64,000 bases of DNA from Verticiella sediminum (GTDB lineage: Bacteria > Pseudomonadota > Gammaproteobacteria > Burkholderiales > Burkholderiaceae_B): the NCBI RefSeq assembly GCF_007558815.1, contig NZ_VLTJ01000037.1, positions 45,187-109,186 of the forward strand. The letters run 5' to 3'. This document shows positions 26,246 through 35,389 of this stretch, in pieces. The notes beneath the pieces were generated by a model that did not search any database, was not told the DNA's origin, and saw nothing but the letters and a program-made list of their open reading frames with translations. Position numbers and translations under genes: made by a program. Within the stretch, counting starts at the first letter, position 1. Each line of letters opens with the position of its first letter.

Positions 26246-27178
26246 ATGAAACTGAGCACTTTCGATATCCATGGCTCGCGCCACATCGGCGCCTTGGTGG
26301 ATGAGCACACCATCAGCGTTTTCGAGCCGTCGCACTCACCCTATTTCGCCGACATGCTGGCGCTGATCGACGGCGGCGCGGACGCACTGGAACATGCGCG
26401 GCAGCTCGCCCGCCGTCCCGTGCGCACGGTCGATCTCGCGCAGGCGCGCCTGCTGGCGCCGCTGCCGCGGCCCCGGCAGATGCGCGATTGCTACAGCTTC
26501 GAGCAGCATGCCAAGCAGGCGCGCACCAAACGCCACCTGTTCGGCGTGCAGGGCTTTCCGACCGATCCCGACAAGGTCGAGCTGCCGGCGATCTGGTACG
26601 AGCGCCCGCTGTACTACAAGTGCAACGTGCATTCGGTGGCCGGCCATGATGCCGTCGTGCAGTGGCCGCGTTATGCCGACACCCTGGATTACGAGCTGGA
26701 GTTCGCCATGGTGACGGGCGTCGCAGGCAAGAACATTGCCAGGCAGGACGCATCCCGCCACATCTTCGGCTATTGCATCTACAACGATTTCAGCGCGCGC
26801 GACGAGCAGTATCGCGAAATGGCCGGCGGCCTGGGGCCGGCCAAGAGCAAGGACTTCGATACCGGCAACGTGCTCGGGCCCTGGCTCGTCACCGCGGACG
26901 AGATCCCCGACCCTTACGGTATGCGCATGCGGGCCTGGGTGAACGGCGAGCTCTGGTCCGAAGGCAGCAGCTCGACCATGTACCACCGTTTCGACAGCAT
27001 CCTGCACCACGTCTCGTCGGACGAGACCATCCTGCCCGGCGAGGTGTTCGGCTCGGGCACGGTGGGCAACGGCTGCGGCCTGGAACTTGGCCGCTTCCTG
27101 GCCGACGGCGACATCGTCGAACTGGAAGTCGAAGGGCTCGGCAGGCTGCGCAACCGGGTGCACCGCCCGGCGCCGTAA
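26246..27178 (+). CDS. Fumarylacetoacetate hydrolase family protein
   Basis: A 310-residue FAH-fold protein. The metal-binding acidic residues lie in DYELEFAMV (E-x-E, about residue 152) and in YNDFSARDEQ, with GKNI and SKDFDTGNVLGPW in the usual places. Family members hydrolyse or decarboxylate acylpyruvates and 2-hydroxymuconate-type ring-fission products. The reaction here is not determined. It follows the Bug gene by 18 bases and is the last gene of the operon. Confidence 0.86.
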   Translation: MKLSTFDIHGSRHIGALVDEHTISVFEPSHSPYFADMLALIDGGADALEHARQLARRPVRTVDLAQARLLAPLPRPRQMRDCYSFEQHAKQARTKRHLFGVQGFPTDPDKVELPAIWYERPLYYKCNVHSVAGHDAVVQWPRYADTLDYELEFAMVTGVAGKNIARQDASRHIFGYCIYNDFSARDEQYREMAGGLGPAKSKDFDTGNVLGPWLVTADEIPDPYGMRMRAWVNGELWSEGSSSTMYHRFDSILHHVSSDETILPGEVFGSGTVGNGCGLELGRFLADGDIVELEVEGLGRLRNRVHRPAP

Positions 27179-27488
27179 TGGCGTTTGAGCGTTTGAGCCT
27201 GCCGGGCGGGCTGGGCAGGCTGGGCAGCGGTCCGCGCGTGGCCGCCGCTGTTCCGTGCATTGGAAACAAGGGAAAGGGCGATAATCATAGGGTGAAGCCG
27301 GTGCAGCCCGCATACGAGCCCGCAGCCAATTTCCGATGTACGGAACGTTTTGTCGATCCGATTGACCGCGGCCCCGCGACTGACGAATCATCCCAGGCAC
27401 GAGATGCGGATTCCCTGCGCCCGCTGCGGCACGGGTCTGTTTTCTGATCATGTTGAAAGGGCGGCAGGCGCCGCCGGGAGAAATGTCG
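27179..27488. other. Intergenic region before thiolase gene
   Basis: A 310-base gap. At its start GCCTGCC (27197-27203) pairs with GGCAGGC (27214-27220), a possible weak terminator for the FAH operon without a T-run. The rest should hold the promoter of the thiolase gene. I see no convincing -35/-10 pair, operator or small gene. Confidence 0.4.
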
Positions 27489-28694
27489 ATGAAGCGAGCT
27501 GCCATTGTTTCCGCGTTGCGTACGCCGGTAGGAAAGTTCGGGGGCGGGCTCAAGGGCGTTCCGGTGGAAGAGCTGGGCGCGATCGTGGCCCGCGCTATCG
27601 TCGAGCGCACGGGCCTGGACCCCGCGCGCATCGACGACGTGGTCTTCGCGCAGAGCTACATGAACGGCGAGACGCCCTGCACCGGCCGCTGGGTGGCGTT
27701 GCAGGCGGGCTTTCCGATCGAGGTGTCGGGCATGCAGCTCGACCGTCGCTGCGGCGGCGGGCTGCAGGCGATCGCCACCGCGGCGATGATGGTGCAGACG
27801 GGTGCGGCCGACGTCGTCATGGCTGGCGGCGTGGAGAGCATGAGCAATGTGGAGTACTACACCACGGCCATGCGCTGGGGCAGCCGCGCCGGTTCCGCCG
27901 TCCTGCACGACCGCCTGGACCGCGGGCGCGAGCGTTCCCAGCCGGAATCGCGGTTCGGCCGCATCAGCGGCATGATCGAGACGGCGGAGAACCTGGCGCG
28001 CGACTACGGCATCACGCGCGAAGCGTCCGACGCCTTCGCGGTGCGCAGCCATCATCGGGCGGCCGCGGCGTGGGAAGCCGGGTACTTCGCGGACGAAGTG
28101 GTGCCGGTGCAGGTTCCGCAGCGCCGGGGCGATCCCCTGATCATCGACCGCGACGAGGGCGTGCGCGCCGATTCGACGATCGAATCCTTCGCCGGCCTCA
28201 AGCCCATCATGCGCGACGGCGTGGTGACGGCCGCCAATGCATGTCAGCAGAACGACGCCGCGTCGGCCTGCCTGGTGGTGGCCGAGGATAAACTGGCCGA
28301 GCTCGGCCTGGAGCCGTCGGCGTGGCTGGTCGGCTGGGCGGCCGCGGGCTGCGAGCCTTCGCGCATGGGCATCGGCCCGGTGCCCGCCGTGCAGAAGCTG
28401 CTGGCGCGCACGGGCCTGACGTTCGACCAGATGGACCTGGTCGAGCTCAACGAGGCCTTCGCCTGCCAGGCGCTGGCCTGCGTCAAGGGCTGGGGCAGCT
28501 CGATGGACGAACTGGCGGACCGCCTCAACGTCAACGGCTCCGGGATCTCGCTGGGCCATCCCGTCGGGGCGACCGGCGTGCGCATCATGACCACGCTGCT
28601 GCACGAGCTGGAGCGACGCAAGCAGCGCTACGGGCTCGAAACCATGTGCATCGGCGGCGGCCAGGGCATCGCGGCGATCTTCGAGCGCGCGTAA
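27489..28694 (+). CDS. Acetyl-CoA C-acyltransferase (thiolase)
   Basis: A 401-residue thiolase that cleaves 3-oxoacyl-CoA with CoA. The nucleophilic Cys is in LDRRCGGGLQAI (about residue 90), NEAFACQ and GHPVGATG supply the other active-site residues, and CIGGGQGIA carries the second Cys. The sequence CGGG differs from the more usual CGSG. I chose the ATG at 27489 because GGGAG lies eight bases upstream; the ATG at 27483 is too close to it. Confidence 0.9.
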   Translation: MKRAAIVSALRTPVGKFGGGLKGVPVEELGAIVARAIVERTGLDPARIDDVVFAQSYMNGETPCTGRWVALQAGFPIEVSGMQLDRRCGGGLQAIATAAMMVQTGAADVVMAGGVESMSNVEYYTTAMRWGSRAGSAVLHDRLDRGRERSQPESRFGRISGMIETAENLARDYGITREASDAFAVRSHHRAAAAWEAGYFADEVVPVQVPQRRGDPLIIDRDEGVRADSTIESFAGLKPIMRDGVVTAANACQQNDAASACLVVAEDKLAELGLEPSAWLVGWAAAGCEPSRMGIGPVPAVQKLLARTGLTFDQMDLVELNEAFACQALACVKGWGSSMDELADRLNVNGSGISLGHPVGATGVRIMTTLLHELERRKQRYGLETMCIGGGQGIAAIFERA

Positions 28695-28808
28695 GCGGCG
28701 TCTGCGCTGCGCGCGGGGGGGCCGCGGAGGCTGGCCGTGCTGTCCGATGCGACCCGGCGCGATGGCGCGGCACGATCGAGGTAACGCGGATGGACGCGAG
28801 CAGGAGCG

Positions 28809-29624
28809 ATGGACGCGAAGACCGATAGCCCCGGCATGCCGGGCGGCGCGCCGTTCGCCGCCGTCGCCTCGCGGCCCGTCGTTGCGCCGTTCGCCCGCGC
28901 GCTGGCGGTGCTGGCGGCCTTCGTGCCCGGAGAAACGTGGCTGGGCAACCGCGATCTGTCCGTGCGCACGGGCCTGCCCGCCTCGACCGTGACGCGCATC
29001 GCCCAGACCCTCGTTGTGCTGGGCTATCTCTTTCGCGATGACGAAGGGCGCAAGTATCGTCTGGCGCCGTCGGCGCTGGCGCTGGGCTATGGCGCCACGG
29101 CCAATTCCGACGTGCAGCGCCTGGCCTGTGCATGCATGCAGGCCTTCGCCGAACGCCACCGGCTGCATGTGAACCTGAGTTCGCGTGATCGCCTGGACAT
29201 GATCGTGCTGGAGAGCTGCCGCAGCGTCCAATCGGCGCTGGCGCTCAACCTGTACGTGGGCGTGCGGCTGGGCATCGCGTCCTCGCCGATGGGCTGGGCG
29301 TTCCTGGCCGCGCTGCCCGAGCTCGAGCGCTACTACCTGCTGGAGAACGTCGAGCGGCGCACGCCCCGCGACTGGCCCCGGCTGCGCCGTCGCACCAGCG
29401 AGGCGCTGGCCCAGATGAGCCGGGTCGGCTTCTGCTCGTCGCTGGGGGAATGGGAGAGCGAAATCGGCATCGTGGCCGCACCCTTGCTGGTGGAAGGGCA
29501 CGCGCCGCTGGTGCTGGCCTGCGTGGGTACGAGTCAGCAGATGACGCGTGCGCGGGTGGAGCGCGAGATCGGGCCGCAGTTGCTCGCCACCGTTTTCTCC
29601 ATCCAGCAGAAGGTGGCGTCTTGA
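28809..29624 (+). CDS. IclR family transcriptional regulator
   Basis: A 271-residue regulator with an N-terminal winged HTH (RDLSVRTGLPASTVTRIAQTL, about residues 57-77) and an IclR effector domain. It lies downstream of and co-directional with the thiolase gene, and its stop overlaps the start of a second IclR gene (TGATG). The AGGAG is only three bases from the ATG, so translation may be inefficient. Confidence 0.88.
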   Translation: MDAKTDSPGMPGGAPFAAVASRPVVAPFARALAVLAAFVPGETWLGNRDLSVRTGLPASTVTRIAQTLVVLGYLFRDDEGRKYRLAPSALALGYGATANSDVQRLACACMQAFAERHRLHVNLSSRDRLDMIVLESCRSVQSALALNLYVGVRLGIASSPMGWAFLAALPELERYYLLENVERRTPRDWPRLRRRTSEALAQMSRVGFCSSLGEWESEIGIVAAPLLVEGHAPLVLACVGTSQQMTRARVEREIGPQLLATVFSIQQKVAS

Positions 29625-30415
29625 TGAACGACAAGAGTGAGTGCGCCGGCGTGTCCGTGCAGACCGTGCAGCGAGGCATGCAGGTCCTGCGCGCCTTCCG
29701 CTCCGAGCGCGCGCCGCTGTCGAACGCCGAACTGGTGCGACGCACCGGCCTGTCCAAGGCCACGGTGTCGCGTTTGACCAGCACCCTGCTGCACCTGGGG
29801 TTTCTGCGGCACGTGCCGGGCGGGCGCGAGTTCGAGCTGGGCGCCGCGCCCGTCGGCATCGGCCATGCCTATCTCGCCGGCAGCGAGCTGCTGCGTATCG
29901 CCAACCCGTTCCTGCAGGCGCTGGCCGACGAGCTCGACGTGTCGGTTGCGCTCAGCATCCGCAACGACCTGGAAATGCTCTATGTCGGCTACCGGGCCAG
30001 CCATCGCGTGCGCACCTTGCGCCTGGGGGTCGGCTCTCTGCTGCCGCTGGGCACCACGTCCATCGGCCGCGCCTACCTGTGGGGCCTGCCGCTGGACGAG
30101 CGCGAGGATTTGCTCGAGCAATTGCGCCGCAACGCGGGCGATTCGGCGCCGGACCTGATGCGCGGCATCGAGCAGAGTTTCGATGAATTGCGGCGGACCG
30201 GAGTCTGCTCGGTGCTGGCGGGCTATCAGCGCGATGCGTACGGCATCGCGCTGCCTGTAGTGGTGGGCCGCAGGCGCATCGTGATGAGCATGAGCTGCGG
30301 GCGCGCGCGGATGCTCCCGGACCTCGCTGCGGAGAGCAAGCTCATCGTACCGGTGCTGCGCAGGGCGGCCGAGCGGTTCCAGGATCAGCTCGCCGATTTC
30401 GACGGCGAGCTGTGA
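29624..30415 (+). CDS. IclR family transcriptional regulator, second of tandem pair
   Basis: A 263-residue IclR protein with HTH (NAELVRRTGLSKATVSRLTSTL, split here across about residues 33-55) and an effector domain with ALADELDVSVALSIRNDLEM. It starts inside the stop of the preceding IclR gene. Because the two proteins are clearly different in sequence they are not a recent duplication. Targets could be the thiolase gene upstream and the SDR/CoA-transferase genes downstream. Confidence 0.88.
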   Translation: MNDKSECAGVSVQTVQRGMQVLRAFRSERAPLSNAELVRRTGLSKATVSRLTSTLLHLGFLRHVPGGREFELGAAPVGIGHAYLAGSELLRIANPFLQALADELDVSVALSIRNDLEMLYVGYRASHRVRTLRLGVGSLLPLGTTSIGRAYLWGLPLDEREDLLEQLRRNAGDSAPDLMRGIEQSFDELRRTGVCSVLAGYQRDAYGIALPVVVGRRRIVMSMSCGRARMLPDLAAESKLIVPVLRRAAERFQDQLADFDGEL

Positions 30416-30522
30416 GGCGGCACCGGCAGGGGCCGATGCGGCAGTCGGGCAGAGCCCGGGACCCTGTCTGGACCGGCATCGGGCGTTTATCATGAGCCAT
30501 CATTCACCCTGGAAGGTTACCG

Positions 30523-31206
30523 ATGGAGCTCAACGAGAAAGTTATCGTCATCACTGGCGCATTCGGGCAACTGGGCAGTGCCGTCGCACGGATGGTCACA
30601 CGCGCGGGCGGCCGGGCCGCGCTGGTGGACGTGGTGCCCGGCAACGCGCCGGACGCCGGCCCGGCGTGGCAGGCCGACCTGGCCTCGCTGCCGGATGCCG
30701 AGCGGGTCATGCAGGACATCGCGCAGCATGTCGGCGGCATCGACGGGCTGGTGAATGTGGCGGGCGGATTCACCTGGCAGACGCTGCAGGGCAGCGCCGA
30801 CCTGGCGGAGTGGGGGCAGATGTTCTCCATGAACGTCGTGACGTGCGTGAACGCGTCCAAAGCCGTTCTGCCGCATCTGCAGCGCCGCGGGAGCGGGCGC
30901 ATCGTCAATATCAGCGCTGCCGGCAGCCTCAAGGCGGCAGCCGGCATGGGCGCGTACGCGGCCTCGAAAGCGGGCGTGGCGCGCTTCACGGAGGCGTTGG
31001 CCGACGAGTTGAAAGCCGAGCGGATCACCGTGAACGCGGTCCTGCCCAGCATCATCGACACGCCCAGGAACCGCGCCGACATGCCCGATGCGGATTTCAG
31101 CGCATGGGTGACGGCGGACGAGGTGGCGTCGGCCATCGGTTTCCTGCTGTCCGACGCTGGCCAGGGCGTCACCGGGGCATTGCTGCCCGTCACCGGCCGG
31201 GTGTGA
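30523..31206 (+). CDS. SDR family oxidoreductase
   Basis: A 227-residue short-chain dehydrogenase, short for the family. It has TGAFGQLG (a modified TGxxxGxG), NVAGGF in place of NNAG, ISAAGS and YAASKAG with the catalytic Tyr and Lys. The substrate is unknown. GGAAGG precedes the ATG by six bases. It is monocistronic and convergent with the CoA transferase gene. Confidence 0.83.
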   Translation: MELNEKVIVITGAFGQLGSAVARMVTRAGGRAALVDVVPGNAPDAGPAWQADLASLPDAERVMQDIAQHVGGIDGLVNVAGGFTWQTLQGSADLAEWGQMFSMNVVTCVNASKAVLPHLQRRGSGRIVNISAAGSLKAAAGMGAYAASKAGVARFTEALADELKAERITVNAVLPSIIDTPRNRADMPDADFSAWVTADEVASAIGFLLSDAGQGVTGALLPVTGRV

Positions 31207-31235
31207 GCCGGCGCCGGTGAGCCGAGCGTCGACCC

Positions 31236-32510
31236 CTAGCGGATCTTCCAGCCCAGCGGGCGCTGGGCGGCGATCTCGCGCTCCAGCGCGTCGCGCTGCT
31301 CGGGATGGGCGACGCCCAGCATCCTGTCGATGCGCTGGGACAGCGTCAGGCCGCGCAAATCGGCGATGCCGTGTTCGGTGACGATGACGCACGAGCAACT
31401 GCGCGGCACGGTCACCGGGCCGCTCAGCGAGGCGACCACGCGGCTTTGGCCGCGGGCCATGGACGGCAGGGCGATGATGGGGACGCCGTTCTTGCTGGCA
31501 TGGGCACCGCGCAGGAAATCCACCACGCCGCCGACCGCGCCCACATAGGCGCCGCCGGCGGCCTCGGAGTTCACCTGACCGGTCAAGTCGACCTCCACCG
31601 CCGAGTTGATGGCGGTGAAGCGGTTCAGGCCGGCGAGCACGCGCGCATCGTGCGTGTAGGCCGTGCTGCGCAGCGCCAGGCGCGGGTTGCGGTGCGCGAA
31701 GCGCCTCAGGCGCGGGCCGCCGATGAGCACGCCGCCTATCGTCAAGCCGGTGTCCACGCCCTTGCGGGCATTGGTCAGTGCGCCGGATTCGGCCAAGCCG
31801 ATGATGCCTTCGCCCAGGCTGCCCGAATGCAGGCCGAGATCCCGGTGCCCGGCCAGGGCGGCCAGCACGGCATCCGGGATGGCCCCGATGCCGGTCTGCA
31901 GGGTCGCGCCGTCCGGCACGATCGACGCGACGTTGCGGCCGATCGCCTGTTCGATCGGCCCGGGCTCGCGCGCATCCGTGCCGGGGTCGTCGTCCTGCGT
32001 CTGGATGAGCAGGTCGATATCGCTCTCGCGCAGGTACGGGCCGCCATGCGTCCAGGGCACGCAGGGGCAGACTTCGGCGAGGATGGCGCGCGCGCCTTCC
32101 AGGGCCGGCACCAGGTATTCGCGCGCCATGCCCAGACTGTATCGGCCCTGTTCGTCCGGCGGTGAGACCTGCAGCAGCACGACGTCCACGCGCAGCGCCC
32201 CGCGGCTGAGCAACCCGGGCAGGGCGGAGTAGTTGTCCGTGACGATGTCGAGCACGCCGGCCTGCGCGAGCGCGCGGTTCGAGCCGCTGCCGCAATAGGC
32301 CAGATAATCGAAGGCGTCGGCATATTCGGGCTGCAGGATCGTCTCCAGCCCCTGGCCGATACCGAGGAACAAGCGCGTGCGTCCGATCTGGTGCCGTTGC
32401 GCTGCTAGCGCGCGCAGCAGGGTGCGTGGATGGGCGTCGGCCTGGCCGAACGTTACGGTGTCGCCCGGACGGATGTACTGCGCCAGTTCGATGGTTGCTG
32501 CTTGCGCCAT
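31236..32510 (-). CDS. Acetyl-CoA hydrolase / 4-hydroxybutyrate CoA-transferase family protein
   Basis: A 424-residue family I CoA transferase. It moves CoA from acetyl- or propionyl-CoA to another carboxylate, or hydrolyses it. The catalytic Glu is in DLTGQVNSEAAGG (about residue 270), followed by GAVGGVVDFLRGA; the N-terminal half has VTFGQADAHPRTLL. It belongs with the acyl-CoA degradation genes nearby, but is transcribed leftward by itself. The 214 bases before it hold its promoter, with no clear elements. Confidence 0.85.
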   Translation of the reverse strand: MAQAATIELAQYIRPGDTVTFGQADAHPRTLLRALAAQRHQIGRTRLFLGIGQGLETILQPEYADAFDYLAYCGSGSNRALAQAGVLDIVTDNYSALPGLLSRGALRVDVVLLQVSPPDEQGRYSLGMAREYLVPALEGARAILAEVCPCVPWTHGGPYLRESDIDLLIQTQDDDPGTDAREPGPIEQAIGRNVASIVPDGATLQTGIGAIPDAVLAALAGHRDLGLHSGSLGEGIIGLAESGALTNARKGVDTGLTIGGVLIGGPRLRRFAHRNPRLALRSTAYTHDARVLAGLNRFTAINSAVEVDLTGQVNSEAAGGAYVGAVGGVVDFLRGAHASKNGVPIIALPSMARGQSRVVASLSGPVTVPRSCSCVIVTEHGIADLRGLTLSQRIDRMLGVAHPEQRDALEREIAAQRPLGWKIR

Positions 32511-32724
32511 GGGCCGGATGCCTGCGTGAATGTGGCGCGAGATTGGTCGACCCGAGGCCGGACGTCAATCAGCGGCCAGAGATTGTTCCGTACGCCGGAA
32601 TCATAGTGCAGCGCGGATGCGTCTGCCGGTGCGGCTTGCTCGAGAGGCGTGCGGGTCTCGGTCCCGATGCCTGGCCGTGCCGTGCGCACTCCATCGAAGG
32701 CACGGCGGCGGGCTGAATCGACGT

Positions 32725-33492
32725 TCACCGCATCACCAGCCCGCCATCCACCAGCACCACCTGCCCGGTCACGAAGCGCGCCCAGTCCGAGGCCAGGAAC
32801 AGCACGGGGCCGGCCACGTCCTCGGGCGTGGCGACGCGGCGCAGCGGGGTCTGCGCGGCGAGCTGCTCGCGCACGCTCTCGCGGGTGGCGCGGCTGGCGT
32901 CGGTGGGCCAGACCAGGCCGGGCGCGATGCCGTTGACGCGGATGCCGTGCGGGCCGAGGTCGGCGGCGAGCTGGCGGGTGAAGCCGGCCAGGGCCGCCTT
33001 GGCGGTGGCGTAGTCGGGGTAGGGCACCAGGGGCTGATCGGCAAGGTCGGTGAGGATGTTGACGATGCTGCCGCCGGCACGCTGGCGCATGCCGGGCAGT
33101 ACGGCCTGGCACACGTGGTAGGCGCTCTGCACCGCGCCGTCGAACTGGGCCTGGAAGGCGTCCCAGCCGAGGTCGGCGAAGCGCGGCCGGCGGTCCGGAT
33201 CGAAGCGGTAGGGATGAAAGGCATTGTTGACGACGGCATCGATGCGGCCGGCTTCGCGCAGGATCTCGGCGACCATGGCGTCGACCTCGTCGCGCCGCGT
33301 GACGTCGGCGCGCACGGCCCACGCGTCGCCGCCCGCGGCGATGCAGCGCGCCACGGTGGCCTGGGCCGCCGCCGTGTTCTCCCGGTAGTTGACGGCGACC
33401 AGAGCGCCTTCGCGCGCGAAGGCCCCGGCGATGGCCGCGCCCAGGCCGCGGCTCGCGCCGGTCACGAGGATGACTTTGTCCTTGAAGTCCAT
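32725..33492 (-). CDS. SDR family oxidoreductase of riboswitch operon
   Basis: A 255-residue short-chain dehydrogenase, the last gene of the TPP-riboswitch operon. TGASRGLG binds NAD(P)H. Tyr161 and Lys165 (YATAK) are present, but NNAG reads NNAF and the position of the catalytic Ser is Thr148 (NILTDLA), so the active site is modified. C-terminal GIAPGLVWPTDAS and VDGGLV are typical. In the proposed pathway it would reduce the aldehyde made by the LuxC-like protein to an alcohol. It starts 20 bases after the binding-protein gene. Confidence 0.85.
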   Translation of the reverse strand: MDFKDKVILVTGASRGLGAAIAGAFAREGALVAVNYRENTAAAQATVARCIAAGGDAWAVRADVTRRDEVDAMVAEILREAGRIDAVVNNAFHPYRFDPDRRPRFADLGWDAFQAQFDGAVQSAYHVCQAVLPGMRQRAGGSIVNILTDLADQPLVPYPDYATAKAALAGFTRQLAADLGPHGIRVNGIAPGLVWPTDASRATRESVREQLAAQTPLRRVATPEDVAGPVLFLASDWARFVTGQVVLVDGGLVMR

Positions 33493-33512
33493 GGTGGTCT
33501 CCGCGGGCGCGA

Positions 33513-34502
33513 TCAGCCGCGCAGCAGTTCGGGCGCGAGGACGCTGCGCACGCCGATCGGCTGTTTGACGAGGCCGAGCGCGTGGTAGGCGTCCGCGGCC
33601 GCCTGGAGGGAGGCGGGGTCGAGCGTGCCCAGGCCCTCGCGGCGGGTCAGTTCGGAAACGCTGGCGCGGGCGCGCAAGGCGATGATGTCGCGGTTGAGCT
33701 CGACATCCTGCCCGTCGATGGCGCGGCGCACAGCCAGTTGCGCGGCTTCGTCCTGGTGCTCGATCATCCAGGCGGTGCTGCGGCGGAACGCGAGGCCGGC
33801 GCGGCGCAACAGGTCCGGCTGTTCCTGGTAGGTGGCTTCGCGCGCCACCAGCAGGTCGCTCGAATAGTTCAGGTGGTCGGCCACGGCGATCACCCGCGCC
33901 TCGCCCAGGCCGCGCCGGCGCGCCAGCGCCAGCCCCGTGTCGGTGGCCGCGGTGGCGTCCACGCGGCCTTGCATGAGGGGCACGAAGTTGAGCACGCCGG
34001 TCACGACGATCTCCACGTCCTGTTCGCTCAAGCCGGCCTGCTGCAGGAGGATCTGCAGGTTCTGCCGGGTGCCGCTCGCCAGGCTGTACACGCCGATGCG
34101 CTTGCCCTTGAGGTCCGCCGGCGTGTCGATGCCGCTGGCGGGCAGGCTGACGACGTTGAATACGTTCTGCGGATAGATGTCGTAGAACGCACGCAGGGGC
34201 GCGCCCTGGTCCAGCGCGGCGAAGAACGAACCCGGATCGGTGAAGGCCACCTCGGCCTGGCCGCTGAGCAGGTTGCGCACGGCATCCCCGCCGCCCGCGC
34301 CGGGTAGGTAGGCCAGGTCCAGGCCCTCGGCGCGGAAGAAGCCCTTGTCGGGTTCGGCGAGCAAGTTGACGACTTCGGTGATGGGCTTGCTCCAGCCGGC
34401 GAGGGCGAGCCGGCGCGGCTCGGCCGCGCGCAGCGCGAGGTGCGGCAGGGCCAGGGTGGCGAGCGCGCCGCAGGCGGCGCGGCGCAGGAAGGTGCGTCTC
34501 AT
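33513..34502 (-). CDS. ABC transporter substrate-binding protein, NMT1/THI5-SsuA type
   Basis: A 329-residue exported binding protein with an N-terminal Tat-like or Sec signal (RRTFLRRAACGALATLALP), then a type II periplasmic binding fold: LALAGWSKPITEVVNLLAEP, KGFFRAEGLDL, GQAEVAFTDPGSF and DLKGKRIGVYSLASGTRQNL. This group contains the thiamin-pyrimidine-precursor receptors (ThiY) as well as sulfonate and nitrate receptors. The TPP riboswitch of the operon favours a thiamin-related ligand. The start overlaps the permease stop (ATGA). Confidence 0.85.
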   Translation of the reverse strand: MRRTFLRRAACGALATLALPHLALRAAEPRRLALAGWSKPITEVVNLLAEPDKGFFRAEGLDLAYLPGAGGGDAVRNLLSGQAEVAFTDPGSFFAALDQGAPLRAFYDIYPQNVFNVVSLPASGIDTPADLKGKRIGVYSLASGTRQNLQILLQQAGLSEQDVEIVVTGVLNFVPLMQGRVDATAATDTGLALARRRGLGEARVIAVADHLNYSSDLLVAREATYQEQPDLLRRAGLAFRRSTAWMIEHQDEAAQLAVRRAIDGQDVELNRDIIALRARASVSELTRREGLGTLDPASLQAAADAYHALGLVKQPIGVRSVLAPELLRG

Positions 34503-35272
34503 GGCGATGTGCCTTCGTGGTGGGAGGGAGCGTAGCGGCGCAGCAGGTGGCGCTGCAGCCAGACAACGGCCTGATAGACGATCAGGCCGAGCACAGTGAT
34601 GAGGATGAGCACGGCGAACATCAGCGGAGTGTCCATCGAGCCCTGGGCCGCGATGATGAGCGCGCCCAGGCCGTGGGTGGCACCGATGAACTCGCCGACG
34701 ACGGCGCCGACCAGCGCCAGGACCGCCGCCATGCGCAGCCCGGCCAGGATGCCCGGCAGGCCGGCCGGCACCTTGAGCTGCCAGAGCGTCTGCCAGCGCG
34801 TGGCGCGCAGCGTGCGGAACAGGTCGCGATGGGTGGCGTCGACTTGGCCGATGGCGGTGCAGGTGTTCTCCAGCAGGGGAAAGAAGCAGACCAGCGCGGT
34901 GATGACCACCATGGGCAGCGTGCCGAAGCCCAGCCACACGGTCAGCAGCGGCGCCAGGGCGAGCTTGGGCACGACCTGGCTCGCGACCACGTAGGGCATG
35001 GCGAGCCGGTGCAGCCAGGCGGATTCGCCCAGCAGCAGGCCGCAGGCGAAGCCGACCAGGCCGCCCGCCAGCAGCCCCAGCAGCACTTCCAGTGTGGTCT
35101 GTGCGATGTGGGGCCAGAAGTAGCCGGACGCGATGCCGCGCCACAGCGCTGCGCCGACCGCCGACGGTGCCGGCAGGACCAGGGCCGACCAGGCGAAGGC
35201 GCGCGCACCGGCTTCCCAGGCGAGCAGCGCGCCGGCCAGCAGCAGGGCCGACCAGAGGCGGGTGCTGGTCAT
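34499..35272 (-). CDS. ABC transporter permease, SsuC/ThiX type
   Basis: A 257-residue inner-membrane permease with about six helices and the cytoplasmic coupling loop (LRATRWQTLWQLKVPAGLPG, about residues 178-198), of the nitrate/sulfonate/taurine/pyrimidine class. It works with the binding protein encoded next to it. No ATP-binding subunit is encoded in this operon or elsewhere nearby, so an ATPase must come from another locus. It is separated from the LuxC-like gene by repeat copy C. Confidence 0.88.
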   Translation of the reverse strand: MTSTRLWSALLLAGALLAWEAGARAFAWSALVLPAPSAVGAALWRGIASGYFWPHIAQTTLEVLLGLLAGGLVGFACGLLLGESAWLHRLAMPYVVASQVVPKLALAPLLTVWLGFGTLPMVVITALVCFFPLLENTCTAIGQVDATHRDLFRTLRATRWQTLWQLKVPAGLPGILAGLRMAAVLALVGAVVGEFIGATHGLGALIIAAQGSMDTPLMFAVLILITVLGLIVYQAVVWLQRHLLRRYAPSHHEGTSP

Positions 35273-35285
35273 GGCCGGCGCAGCC

Positions 35286-35389
35286 CTCGGCCGGCGTCGC
35301 CGGCCGCTGTCCGGGCGGCAAGCCGCATTGCCGGCCGAGCGGCATGCAGGCCGCGAGGTGGACGAGGCTTGCGCTTCGGCCCGTGGTCA
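35286..35389 (-). repeat. Dispersed post-stop element, copy C
   Basis: Read leftward it starts with the stop of the LuxC-like gene (TGACCACGGGCCGAAGCGCA, 35370-35389) and continues AGCCTCG, then GCCTGCATGCCG as in copy A. It ends in an inverted repeat CTCGGCCGGC/GCCGGCCGAG (35286-35295 with 35330-35339) that encloses a smaller hairpin GCGGC-AA-GCCGC (35315-35326). It fills the gap between the reductase and permease genes. Confidence 0.55.
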
